Source of the DNA: Arcuatula senhousia
Lineage: Eukaryota > Mollusca > Bivalvia > Mytilida > Mytilidae
Assembly: GCA_963971305.1 (NCBI GenBank)
Contig: OZ020304.1
Coordinates: forward strand, 34,892,502 to 34,956,501
Reading direction: 5' to 3'
Length of the DNA stretch: 64,000 nt
This document shows positions 34,808 through 46,639 of the stretch, one piece after another. The stretch's first letter is position 1, and the number at the start of each line of letters is the position of its first letter. Below the pieces are notes generated by a model. That model had not been told where the DNA came from. It searched no databases and saw only the letters and a program-made list of their open reading frames with translations. The position numbers and the translations under genes are program-made.

Positions 34808-35800
34808 TATACCCAATGCAACAAAGTTGCAGAGGGTATAATGTATTTTACTGGTAGGTCAGTCCAACCTTCTGTGATCACAGTTTGTGGACACAACTCC
34901 TCTGAAACCATGGAACAGAATGTAATTAAATTTATTATGCAAGAAGTACACCATATGCAGTTGTGCATGTTACCAGGATTTTTTTAATTGCAAAATTTTT
35001 AGGGAGTTATGGCCCTTTAGACATAGAAATTTGCCAAAAATCCTAATGCATCATTTTGTGGAGGCAACTCCTCTAAAACCACTCAACAGAATTTAACAAA
35101 ACTTGGTATTCAAGAAGTATATCATATGTAGTTGTGCATATTATCACAAATTTTAGATCTGCAAACTTTTGTGGGAGTTATAGCCGTTTGAACTCTGAAA
35201 TTTGCAGAAAATCCTGATTCATCATCTCGTGGATGCAACCTCTCTGAAAGTACTGAACAGAATTTAATGAAACTTGGTATGCCAAATGTACACCCCATTT
35301 AGTTGTGCATATTACAAGGAATTTTCTAACTTCATATTTTCGTTAGACTTATGGCCCTTTGGACTTAGAAATTTGCAGAAAATCCTGATTCATCATCTTG
35401 TGGGTGCAACTCCTCTGAAACTACTGAACAGAATTAAATGCAATTTAATTTGCAAGAGGTACACCATATGCAGTTGTGCATGTTCTAAGTTTTTTTATTT
35501 GCAAAATTTTGTGGGATATATGGCCCTTTTGACATAGAAATTTGCCAAAAATCCTGATGCATCATTTTGTTGAGGCAACTCAATCCACTCAACAGAGTTT
35601 AACAAAACGTAGTATGTTGTTATGCATATTACCAGGATTTTTTATCCGCAAAACTTTGTGGGAGTAACAGCTCATTTGAAATTTGCAGTAAATAATCTTG
35701 GGACACAACTCCTCTGAAACTTCTAAAAAAATATTGAATGAAACTTGGTATGAAAGATATAATATATGTATTTGTGTATTTTATCTCAAATTTTTTATTG
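34808..35800 (+). mobile_element. Family E tandem-repeat element with terminal hairpin
   Basis: It starts with a two-part hairpin at 34808-34840: outer TATACCC/GGGTATA and inner TGCAAC/GTTGCA around AAA. The body has about six degenerate repeats spaced 169-173 bp, marked by CAACTCCTCTGAAAC. The end hairpin and body resemble family A at 37224-39833 in design. I could not find a 3' hairpin, so the right end is approximate and the copy may be truncated. Confidence 0.5.
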
Positions 35801-35884
35801 ACATTGAGGTTTAGTTTTATAGTTGAATGGCGGAATGTGTGGAGTATGTAAGCGTGCTCACTAAGCTTCTTTCATTTCTCAAGA

Positions 35885-36165
35885 GCTTTGCATGAAGCAG
35901 AGAGGTACCAACTGGGCATTTGAATGTCAAATATCCAAAAGAGCAAAGACATAATCCGCAACAAAAACAAGAACAACACAAAGAAACAGACAGCAATCAG
36001 CATGTGAACACAAGTCATAACAAGAGCGAAATGAGGTGCTCCTGAAAGGAATTCCTGCTTGTTGCAACACATCTGATGCATTGCCAAATGTTCATTCATC
36101 ACCTCAAAACCAATAAGGAGAAGAAAAACAAAATCTTATGTCAAACCAACATCAACTTTGGTAGT
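35885..36165 (+). repeat. Dispersed repeat G
   Basis: Shares GCATTTGAATGTCAAA, GGAATTCCTGCTTGTTGC and ATGTCAAACCAACAT with the copy at 8101-8445. Open frames on both strands are not shared between copies, so I do not call a gene. Confidence 0.5.
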
Positions 36166-36169
36166 CAGT

Positions 36170-37220
36170 ATCCATGTGATATTGTATCACTGTGACTTAC
36201 TATCTTTGCTTGAATATGTTACAATCCAAATTGATTTCAAAATTTACATCTCAACAGAAATACATGGAACCTTTAGTATTGTCAATCATACATCTTCTAG
36301 TTTTTATAGCTTCCTGATGGACTTGAGTAATTTTAATCTTCAAATTCATGGTTGATCAATTGTCCAAAAGACATGAAGCCCCACCTTGCAATATGGAAAA
36401 ATAATTTCAACTTGAAGGTTAATCTGATTTGGGACAGACCAACTAGCCCAAACACTACATGTATATATGCCCTCCTCTTAAAGGTGTGGCAAAACCTTGC
36501 AATTGCTTACTGGACTGAAACTTTGGAATTTATAACTATTAATTCATATGTTAGATATGTGAGTTTTTAATGATGGGCAGATTGGGTTACAATATTAACC
36601 CATATATAACAAATATACTTTTATTGATTTTTTGGATGACTTGTTAGAAGTGTGATTTTTTATTGGGGAAGAGGGAGGGCACTAATTGCTGCTTTTTAAT
36701 TCTAATCAGTTTCGATAAGTTAGTTTGTAGTTTTAAACTGCTGAAGATGTGAAAAGACGACCCCCCCTTAAAAAAATCCTAAAGAACATAACTAAAAGAT
36801 ATAATCTTTTATTTGTGATTTGCATTGATACACCACATCATAAAACAAATACAACAAGAAATTGCATAAAATAACAAAAATATCACAATCATTTATATAG
36901 CACATTAATATTGACATTTTATAATAAACATGTGAGAGACATTACATTAAAGCTAAAAATAATTGTGGCTGAGATTTGAAAATTTAATGCTGTAAGCTTT
37001 CATTAATGCCATAGATACATTATTGTCCATCTATTATGACAATGGTCGTCTGGCTGAAGCAACAGCTGATACAATTTTCAATAAAACAATACAGCTTATC
37101 CATTTTAATCTTTCAAATGATAAATAAAAAACTGACCCTCTCCTGAATTTTCTCCCTTGATGATCAATTAAATCCATTTACTCAATCCAATTGATTGACC
37201 ATTAAGGTAAAACAAGTAAT
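36170..37220. other. AT-rich intergenic stretch, nothing recognised
   Basis: Short open frames of 65-72 codons have no recognisable motif. No RNA gene or element boundary was seen. Confidence 0.4.
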
Positions 37221-37223
37221 ACT

Positions 37224-39833
37224 GTGAGCGAGCTCACAAAAGGATACCCCCCGCTTCATATTGGACTCAAATCTCAAGTCCAATTATCTCCCTTAAATGA
37301 TGTCAGAGTGCAATGAAAATTCTTCATGCACATCTACATATGATGTACTTCCTTCATGTAAAGTTTCATCAAAATCCATCCAGTGGTTTAGGAGGAGTTG
37401 CGCTTACGGGGTCTCCCATTGAATAATGTATTTAAAAGTCTAAATCCAATTATCTCCCCTGAATGATGTCAGAGTGCAATGAAAATTCTTCATGCATATC
37501 TACATATGATGTACTTCCTTCATGTAAAGTTTCATCAAAATCCATCAAGCGGTTTAGGAGGAGTTGCGCTTACGGGGTCTCCCATTGAATAATGTATTTA
37601 AAAAGTCTAAGTCCAATTATCTCCCCTGAATGATGTCAGAGTGCAATGAAAATTCTTCATGCACATCTACATATGATGTACTTCCTTCATGTAAAGTTTC
37701 ATCAAAATACATCAAGCGGTTTAGGAGGAGTTGTGCTTACGGGGTCTTCCTTTGAATAATGTATTTAAAAAGTCTAAGTCCAATTATCTCCCCTGAATGA
37801 TGTCAGAGTGCAATGAAAATTCTTCATGCATATCTACATATGATGTACTTCCTTCATGTAAAGTTTCATCAAAATCCATCAAGCGGTTTAGGAGGAGTTG
37901 CGCTTACGGGGTCTCCCATTGAATAATGTATTTAATAAAAAGCTTCGCCGAGCGCAGCATGATACGACCGCAACATGTTGAACCATGTACATTTTAGGCC
38001 CAATATGGATAGTCTATTGCTCTGGACACATGCAGCCCATGGTGGACTGACAAAGATTTTTGACACATGCTTCTCTGATGGACTTTCGACCCAGGGGGTA
38101 AAAATATAAATTTTCAATTTTGTATTCTACTCTTGAAAAGAATAATGTTTTGGGGAAACAATGAAAAATTGAAGCAGAAATTTTTTTAAATTATGATTAC
38201 GGCCCCTTTGGTAATGAGCGAAAAAAAGGTAGGGGTCGCAAAAATTTATTCTTAAATTTAGAATTGCTACTTGGCAAGGATGAAATTGTAATAAAAATTT
38301 TTAAAATCAGACCAGAAATAAAAAAGTTACAATTTGGTCCCTTTTGGTGCCTAATAACATAACAGTAACAAGAATTTTAAAAAAATCAATTTCGGCCCCT
38401 TTTGGCCCCTTATTATGTAACAGGTGAAAGAGGGGTGGGGTTGCAAAAATAATTTCTCAAATTTGGATTCACTACTTGACAAAAAGAAACTTGCAAAAAA
38501 AAATTTCAAAAACAAACCAGAAATTAAAAAAGTTTTGATTACGGCCCCTTTTGGCCCCTAATTACATAACAAGTGAAAAAGGGGATGGTCAAAAAAATTA
38601 ATTCTCAAATTTGGATTCGCTACCTGACAAGAATAAACTTGCAAAAAAAAATTTCAAAATCGGACCACAAATAAAAAAAGTTTCGATTTTGGCCCCATTT
38701 GGCCCCTAATTACCTAATAGGGGAAAAAGGGGGGGTCGCAAAAATTAATTCTTAATTGTGTAAATGAGCTAAACATTTAAGCAAGCAACAGCTTCTCTCT
38801 ACCTGCTATAGTTTTCATTTCATAGGCCAAAAACATGAAAAAACATTATTTTAGGGGCTGTAGCCCCTATAAGGGGTCATCTGACAACTTCGACCCTATG
38901 GAGTTTTTTGTAGAGCTAAATGAGCTGAACAATTAAGCAAGCAACAGCTTTTTGCTATCTGCAATAATTTTCATACTATAGGGCAAAAACATGAAAAAAT
39001 GCTATTTTTCACCTTTAAGGGGCCGTAACCCCTATAAGGGGTCTTCTGACAACTTCGACCAAATGGAGACTTTTGTAGAACTTTTGATCCTGAAGCAGTA
39101 GGGTGGCATCAGATTTCATCTATCTCTTATACTTTTTGAATTACAAGCCAAAAACAGTAGTCTGACCCCCATGGTCTATTTTTAGCCACGGCGGCCATGT
39201 TTTTTGACGAATCAGAAATCGAAACATTACTATAGTGCAGGAAACCCTAATGATCAATCATACCAAGTTTCATTAAATTCTGTTTAGTAGTTTCAGAGGA
39301 GAAGAATTGAAAAAGTTATTGTAAGAACAAACAAAAAAGTTACAATTTTGGCCCCTTTTGGCCCTTAATTTCTAAACGAAAAAAGGGGGGACTCCCAAAA
39401 TCAATCCCATCCATCCTTTAATGGTAAGAAATATCATTGTCAAATTTCATTGCATTTGGATAACTAGAACTAAAGTTATCGTGTATACACTAAAGTTAAC
39501 GGACGACGACGACGACAACGACAACGACGACGACAGCATCATACCATTATACGTCCGCAAATTTTTTGCGGTCGTATAAAAAGTCTAAGTCCAATTATCT
39601 CCCCTGAATGATGTCAAAGTGCAATGAAAATTCTTCATGCACATCTACATATGATGTACTTCCTCCATGTTAAGTTTCAGCAAAATCCTTCAAGCGGTTT
39701 AGGAGGAGAAGCGCTTACAAATTATGTGGACGGACGGACGGACAGACGGACAGACGGACAGACGGACGGACAGACGGACAGACAGACAGGGTGTTTCCTA
39801 TATACCCCCCAAACTTTGTTTGCGGGGGGTATA
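37224..39833 (-). mobile_element. Family A Helentron-like (HINE) element, split by a family B insertion
   Basis: Read on the minus strand, the 5' end is a 10-bp hairpin TATACCCCCC/GGGGGGTATA (39801-39833) next to a GTCC/GTCT microsatellite. The 3' end has the inverted copy of ATACCCCCCGC (37244-37254) and then a perfect hairpin GTGAGC-GA-GCTCAC (37224-37237). The body is a tandem array with a 166-167-bp period: TGATGTCAG/A blocks start at 37298, 37464, 37631, 37798 and, after the insertion, 39609. No coding sequence. Confidence 0.65.
37936..39579 (-). mobile_element. Family B Helentron-like (HINE) element, copy 1, inserted in family A
   Basis: The 5' end (right side) is a hairpin with CCGCAAA/TTTGCGG arms beside a GTCGTCGTC microsatellite. 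At the left the inverted copy ATACGACCGCAA lies inside a GCTTCGC/GCGCAGC hairpin. Comparing the interrupted family A unit with its neighbours shows 1644 inserted bases and no target-site duplication (ends ambiguous within a run of A). The middle (about 38755-39230) carries family 1 sequence, including 165-bp-type monomers, which the other family B copy lacks. Confidence 0.65.
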
Positions 39834-39836
39834 ATA

Positions 39837-40555
39837 AAATCAGATAAGAGTCAGTTTATTGCATACCAATTGATAAATTTTAATTTCCAAATTGTATTAA
39901 CATATGGAAAATTGAATCTGCTGTTGCTTCAGTCAAACAACCATCGTCATAGCAAATGAACAATAACATTATTGATCAATTCTATAAATAATAATTTTGT
40001 CAAATGCCTAGAACTTTCTGTGGATTGAAATTTCATAACTCAAGACTAAGAGATCAAGGTAACTTAAAGGTCAATAGTTTGAAATATTTTTAGTCAATTC
40101 ATTACATGTCTTTATAAAAATAACTTTTTCTACAACATTACTAACTGCCAAATAATACAATATATCTTTAAAATCTTAGAATGAACAATTTACATGTTGT
40201 TAGGTCAAAATATAGCACTATATGGCCAGGGTGCAAAATTTACAGTAAAAATCAACCATTTTGCAAATATTTAAACTTGCAGTACATAAGCATTTTGGTG
40301 AATTGATGACTAGATAAATAATGCTTAGCTTGTTGAGCAGCTTATTTTATAAATAGAAAGTATAGATCTAGTAAAAAGGAAGAAACAAGTGTGTAGAAGA
40401 AAAAAAATACCCTGATCAAAACATGTAGAAAAATCAATCTTTTAATAATTACCCAGCTAAAATATGGATTAATAACAAATTCAAAGATAATTTACACATC
40501 AAAATTTGATCACTTTACATTTATTGTGAAAAACTAAAACATTCAGGGGAATTTT
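39837..40555. other. AT-rich intergenic stretch, nothing recognised
   Basis: It separates the family A element from the second family B copy. No coding, RNA or repeat signal was found. Confidence 0.4.
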
Positions 40556-40556
40556 T

Positions 40557-42052
40557 ATACGACCGCAAAAAATTTGCGGACGTATTATGGTATGATGCTG
40601 TCGTCGTCGTCGTTGTCGTTGTCGTCGTCGTCGTTGTCTGTTAACTTTTTAGTGTTTCCACAATAACTTTAGTTCCAGTTATCCGATTGCTATGAAACTT
40701 TACAATGATGTTCCTTACCATAAAAGGATGCATGGGATTGATTTTGGGGGTCCCCCCATTTTTCGTTTAGAAATTAGGGGCCAAAAAAGGGCCAAAAATA
40801 CTACTTTTTTGTTTGTTTCCACAATAACTTTAGTTCTAGTTATCCAATTGCTATGAAATTTGAAAGTGATGTTCCTTACCATACAAGGATGAATGGGATT
40901 GATTTTGGGGGTCCCCCCTTTTTTTGTTTCGAAATTAGGGGCCCAAAAGGGGGAAAAAATTCAAATATTTTACTTGTTTCCACCATAACTTTGGTCCTAG
41001 TTGGCCTATTGCTGTGAAATTTGTCAAGAATGTGTCTTACAATAAAATAATGAATCTGATGAATTTTTGTGCCCCCCTTTTTCTCCGTTGTGTAATTAGG
41101 GGCCAAAAGGGGCCAAAATAAAAACTTTTTTATTTGTGGTCCGATTTCGAAATTTTTTTTTACATGTTTGTTCTTGTCAAATAGCAGATACAAAATTAAG
41201 AATTAATTTTTGCGACCCCCCTTTTCCCCCCTATTACGTAATTAGGGGCCAAATGGGGCCAAAATCGAAACTTTTTTTATTTGTGGTCCGATTTTGAAAT
41301 TTTTTTTTGCAAGTTTATCTTTGTCAAGTAGCGAATCCAAATTTGAGAATTTATTTTTGCGACCCCCACCCCTTTTTCACCTGTTACGTAATAAGGGGCC
41401 GAAATTGAAACTTTTTTATTTCTGGTCCGATTTTGAAAATTCTTTTTGCATGTTTGTTCTTGTCAAATAGCGGATACAAAATTAAGAATTAATTTTTGCG
41501 ACCCCCCCCCTTTTTCCCCTTATTACGTAAATAGGGGCCAAATGGGGCCGAAATTGAAACTTTTTTATTTCTGGTCCGATTTTGAAAATTTTTTTTGCAT
41601 GTTTGTTCTTGTCAAATAGCGAATACAAAATTAAGAATTAATTTTTGCTACCCCCCCTTTTTCCCCCTATTACGTAATTAGGGGCCAAATGGGGCTTTTT
41701 TATTTGTGGTCCGATTTTGAAAATTTTTTTTGCAAATTTATTCTTGTCAGGTAGCGATTCTAAATTTAAGAATAAATTTTTGGGGCTGTAATCATAATTT
41801 TAAAAAAAATTCTGGTTCGATTTTTAATTTTTTCCCCAAACATTATTCTTTTAAAGAGTAGAATACAACATTCAAAATTTATATTTTTAGCCCCTGGGTT
41901 GAAAGTCCATCAGAGAAGCATGTGTCAAAAACCTTTGTCAGTCCACCATGGGCTGCATGTGTCCAGAACAATAGACTATCCATATTAGGCCTAAAATGTA
42001 CAGGGTTCAACATGTTGCGGTCGTATCATGCTGCGCTCGGCGAAGCTTTTTA
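40557..42052 (+). mobile_element. Family B Helentron-like (HINE) element, copy 2
   Basis: It starts ATACGACCGCAA after a T-run, with a hairpin at 40559-40583 and a GTCGTCGTCGTT microsatellite. The body has about five repeats of 139-149 bp containing TTTTTGCGACCCCC and a TTACGTAAT-type block. At the 3' end TTGCGGTCGTAT (42015-42026) is the perfect 12-bp inverted copy of the start, followed by the hairpin GCTGCGC-TCG-GCGAAGC (42030-42046). Open frames in the body are by-products of the tandem repeat. Confidence 0.65.
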
Positions 42053-42053
42053 T

Positions 42054-43700
42054 TTATCATGCAATAATTTTTTTTAAAGGTAATTAATTTGTAGACATAT
42101 AAAATGAAAATAGAAAGGATATTCATACAGATGTAGCACAATCATCTAGTAAAGGCACATTAAGTTAATATTTATTTTGTTACACTGTACAATAACTAAA
42201 AGAAGGCACGTTGCTTTAAATCCTTAACACACACAAAAAGGAATACAAGGACCCATATATAGTTTTATATGATAAAACGTAACTATAAGTATTCTTTTCT
42301 TGAATAAATACAAACTTGATAATAAAACCATTTGTCTTGGTTCCTTACAATACAGATGTAATTTAGACATTTATAACATTTTAAAACTTTTTGAAAAATT
42401 TTCTAACATGTCATTAAGTGTGAAATTAAATAAACACTTTGATAAATTTCCATCTTTTTATGTGAAATTCAGAACTGATAACTAGTTTACATCAGTGCAA
42501 TTTTTCTTGTAACAAAAAACAACACAAAATATTGAAATATCTAACAAAATCCTAAAAAAAACCAAAAAAAACAACAGTATAACCCAATATTAAATAATAT
42601 TATTTATTTTCATATCAAACTAACAATTAATCTCAAAATTTGTTAAACACAAACCATAAAACACAAAAGCACATTAGTTTTGTGTTATTAATAAATCACA
42701 CAACTCAATAAAAAACAAAACAAATCTGTTAATAATGTGAATTTATAAAATTACCCAAAACTCATTGTGAAAATGTCAGTGTTACTATAAAAAGCATAAT
42801 ATCATGAGATTAGTAATGTGTATGATGCTTACACATATTTAAAAAAGGATTTCATTAACATCATAACAGTTAAGTTTATGTAATCTTAAAGTTATAAAAT
42901 AGTAACTCAAAACTTTAAAAATCTGTCAAAGTCAAAAATGGCAGGATTTTGTTTAACAGGAAGTAGATGAGCTGCGGACCTGAAATCAAATCCCATGTTA
43001 TGGAACCCCACCCTGATGCTGATACCAAATATCAAGTTGCTGAGAAAACTGTTAGAAAAATTTCTTCCCCAACCGCCCGACATTCACCATTTTATTACCT
43101 GGATTTTTCACTCCGTGAAATCCGGCCAATTACATACAAAAATATACAAGGAACCTGGTGCTACTTATGGATACCATTACTGTAGTGAGGAAGGGCCCAT
43201 CAGCAAAATATATAAGTTTGTTCCCAAAATTAATTGATGGATTTACATGAAATTTTAACATAATATTCCTCTAATGTAATTTTAATCCCAGAGTAAACTA
43301 TCAGATCTGTGGCGTTTTCATCTTTACAAACAAGTTGTGGACAGACTGACAGACAAAGTTAAAAACAAGAGTACTTCCACATTAATAATATTCAAATTAA
43401 ATCAAATCAATTAAACAACAGCAGTTTAATATATATATATATACATTTGTAATTATAAAAATCTTTGTCATGTACCAGAGTCCCTAGTTTAAACATCTAT
43501 CACATGAAATCTTAAACAGTTTTAAACTGAGTTTAAATAAAAATCTTAATAAATAACACTAAATACACTAATAAGCCTAAAATCCTAGTTTTTATTTACA
43601 GTCTTCCTAGTCTGATGGACTAAAAGTACACCATGAAGTTGATGGAAATATACAATATCAATGAAATGATTAAATGCTGAGTTCCTGAGCTAAATGATGA
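42054..43700. repeat. AT-rich intergenic DNA with a dispersed repeat F copy (about 42910-43330)
   Basis: From about 42910 the sequence matches repeat F: AACAGGAAGTAGATGAGCTG, ATACCAAATATCAAGTTGC and a terminal GTGGACAGACTGACAGACAA. The rest is AT-rich without features. Short open frames at 42967-43237 lie inside the repeat. Confidence 0.45.
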
Positions 43701-43704
43701 ACAC

Positions 43705-43840
43705 ACATATGTCTTTAATGATTAGGTTTGGGTCCCACACATATGTCTTTAATGATTAGGTTTGGGTCCCACACATATGTCTTTAATGATTAGGTTTGGG
43801 TCCCACACATATGTCTTTAATGATTAGGTTTGGGTCCCAC
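43705..43840 (+). repeat. 34-bp minisatellite, four copies
   Basis: The ATATGTCTTTAATGATTAGG block starts at 43707, 43741, 43775 and 43809, an exact 34-bp period. The copies look identical, so the expansion is recent. Confidence 0.9.
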
Positions 43841-43919
43841 TCTTTGCCTTAGGAAACCATCAGACTGAAATATAATAAAACACATATAAATAAGCTATCA
43901 TTTGTATTTTAACAAGTAA

Positions 43920-44115
43920 CAGTGAAATTGTGTGTGTGTTAGGGTTTAACACGCTTTTCAACACACCTGAGCCATATAGGGCAGTTGATGGTGGAGGAAA
44001 CCGGAGTACCTGGAAGAAACCACCGACCTTGGGCAGGTAACCGATAAACATTATCACATACAGGTGGGAAAGCCCTGTTTTTTTTTCAATTACAAGCGAG
44101 ACTCGCACACCAACG
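43920..44115 (-). repeat. tRNA-derived SINE, minus strand
   Basis: Read on the minus strand, a B-box-like GGTGTGCGAGTCTCGC is followed by a central block GTACTCCGGTTTCCTCCACC and by CTATATGGCTCAGGTGTGTT, which is shared with the SINE at 6200-6390. The A box is missing or degraded. Confidence 0.6.
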
Positions 44116-44725
44116 GAGAGGTGATGAAAACATTAAAAAGAGATTTGTCTATTTATAAGGTGTAAAATTATGGATATATGGTGGGTATCTCAACAATTTT
44201 CAAGATATTAAGTGTTATGTGAGGAAATTCTAAAATAGGAGATGCATATCTACAATATGTGTCAAAGTTTCTGTGTAAGGTTTGTGAAAATCTATCTAAG
44301 ATGGGGTAATTTCGTGATGCATGATCATCCATTTGAATTTTCTGTGAACTGTGATTTAGGCAAACAATTGTTCGTGAACTTTGATGAAGGCATTGTCTAT
44401 GAGCCGTTCTCAGCTAAAATAATTTTCTGTGATCTGTGATTGATGCCTCCACAGTGGCAATATTTCCTGTGAATTGTGATTTGGGAAATTTTTTGCTTAT
44501 TTCCTGTGAACTGTGAAATCCAATTTTATTTTCTGTGAACCGTGATCAGGACCCCCCATCAGGCCCCCCATCTAATGGTTTAGTAGGCATGGCATAGCAG
44601 AAGTTGAATATCTTGTATAAGGACTTTAAGCAACACACACTTAAGTTGAAACGAGAATGGACAGGGGTGTTCTTGAGTATACCGTAAAAGCAGCAGTTTA
44701 ATTTCTGGGGTTTAAGATGATATAC

Positions 44726-46395
44726 CTTACTGATCCCAGCACTCAGTTCTTTGTTGTTGTCCTCCTCCTCACTAAGTTCCTCATCTTTCTCCTCCTCAAT
44801 GTCACCGTTCATGACCTCTTCAAGGACATGGTCATCATCATCATCATCATCATCATCGTCATCATCCTCGTCTTCATATTCATCATCATCGTCATCAACT
44901 CCTAAAATTTCTTCATTGATTTCTGTTAAACAATGAGTAAAGACTTATAGTATAACTAATGAGTGGTGGCGAATATCAATTTTAATGTCACGAGTCTCGA
45001 ATAACGCCAGGATTCAACAAGTGCGCGGAACTTGTTCCGCGCACGAGTTGAATCCCCTAGCGTTATTCGACACGAGTGACATTAAAATTGATATTCGTCA
45101 CCCCGAATTAGTTATACTATTTATTATATAGATAATTTGGAAAAACGTGACTAATAGATCATCAAATAATGAAAACGGAATAAATTATTGATTAATGAAT
45201 TGTGTATTGCGCACTTATATAAGCTACGTATTTTTCGCGGGAAACTTCACGAGGGTTAGATAAATTCCTTTGTAGAGGATGCAAAAGTAGGCTCATTAGT
45301 GACAGCTACAAAGATCCAACTTACTGCAGAGGGATTCACATTATTTAATAGCATGTTTTCCCCATCAAGTATTAATAAATAAGTTAAAAGTGAGACTACT
45401 TTTCATATAAATATGTCTTCTAAAAATGAGCCATCCAATTTGAATTTTTAATGATATGAAATTATTACCATCATCTGTATCAAAACTACTCTGTGACACG
45501 TTAGAAGAAGGACTTGGATCCTCAATTTTGGAAACTAATTCTGCCAGATCTGTAAACTTTGCCAATGATGGGGTTCCAGTGGTCTACAAACATTGAATAT
45601 AATTAATATATAGGAAAAAAAGTTATGGATATAAGAGGGGGTAGATAGCATGGTTAGTTTATAAATCCCTAATCTGGAACCCCCACTGCCTTGTCCTGAT
45701 TCCTAACCCCTCAACTTATAATTTCTGCCCCCTCTATTTTAGTCAGCCTTTCTCTTGTTCATACCCTCATATAAAAGGAAATTTAAGTAAAAGCTGAGGA
45801 ATCAGTTCTAAAGATATAACATGTTTATCATTTTTAGAGACAGATCCAGGATTTAGTTAGAGGGTGCATAAAAATTGGGTTTTGAAATTTTTCAGTGTTT
45901 TTTTTAAACATGAATTATATGCCAGAAAAACCACTTTAACCATTTTGGTGGGACATACACTCAGTATGCCTTTCCTTGGATCTGTGCCTGATTCTATGAC
46001 AATTAAATACACAATAATAGGAGTTTCTCAGTTTCACCATCCACTGTTTTTTTATTTAATGAGGTAATAGAAATATTAAAGAGGCCCAGATAAGAATAAT
46101 TCAGATACAGGACACTGTTGGATATAAAGAATTTTAAGTAGCAACCATGTACTTTTTTACATTGTAAATTTTAATGGCAATGGAAAACTGCTGTTGGTTT
46201 TGGGGGGTTGTTACATGTAGAGTGTACGCTAATTCCACCCTCATATTTATCTATATTTTATACCTGAACTCTTTTCAGAACAGGTTCATCCTTGAAAGCT
46301 TTCCTCTTCTCAGTTCTTGGTCTGAATAACTCATCTACTAGACCACCCTTTATCCACCCACTCAACAAGGCTTTACCATGCTGGAAACCCACATC
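44726..46395 (-). CDS. Unrecognised acidic protein, three internal exons
   Basis: Three exons join in phase on the minus strand: 46395-46264 (44 codons), 45583-45469 (38 codons plus 1 nt) and 44922-44726 (2 nt plus 65 codons). The protein reads DVGFQHGKALLSGWIKGG, a basic stretch (RPRTEKRKAFK), a Ser-rich segment (EDPSPSSNVSQSSFDTDD), then a long Asp/Glu run encoded by GAT repeats and ending GISK. All three have clean AG and GT sites. Neither the first nor the last exon was found, and I do not recognise the family. Acidic tracts like this are common in nuclear and histone- or RNA-associated proteins, but that is only a hint. Confidence 0.6.
44947..45120. repeat. Near-perfect 174-bp palindrome (fold-back MITE)
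   Basis: The two halves pair almost throughout, from ATAGTATAACTAAT (44947) and ATTAGTTATACTAT (ending 45120) to GTGCGCGGAAC-TT-GTTCCGCGCAC at the centre (45021-45044). It is intronic, beginning 23 nt upstream of the splice acceptor of the exon ending at 44922 in transcript orientation. A short fold-back transposon is the likely origin; TSD not clear. Confidence 0.8.
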
Positions 46396-46625
46396 CTGAA
46401 TAAAAAATATTTATGTCATGAACCATCCACTCAACAAGGCTTTACCGTGCTCCAGAAAAATTATGTCATGAACCATCCACTCAACAAGGCTTTACCATGC
46501 TGGAAACCCACATCCTGAATAAAAAATATTTATGTCATGAACCATCCACTCAACAAGGCTTTACCGTGCTCCAGAAAAATTATGTCATGAACCATCCACT
46601 CAACAAGGCTTTACCTTGCTTGAAA
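46360..46625 (-). repeat. Tandem repeat made from an exon 5' end and its acceptor
   Basis: CAACAAGG recurs at 46363, 46432, 46482, 46551 and 46601, with spacings 69, 50, 69 and 50, that is a 119-bp unit about twice. One copy includes the exon start and splice acceptor of the acidic-protein exon ending at 46395 (about 35 exon bases) but not the rest of it. Confidence 0.8.
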
Positions 46626-46639
46626 TCTTGCTGTTGAAA

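Noticed and set aside
40876..41193. 105-codon minus-strand frame
   Set aside because: It falls in the tandem body of the family B element and recurs only as repeat shadow.
44751..44936. Serine-only frame on the plus strand
   Set aside because: Antisense shadow of the GAT-encoded acidic exon.
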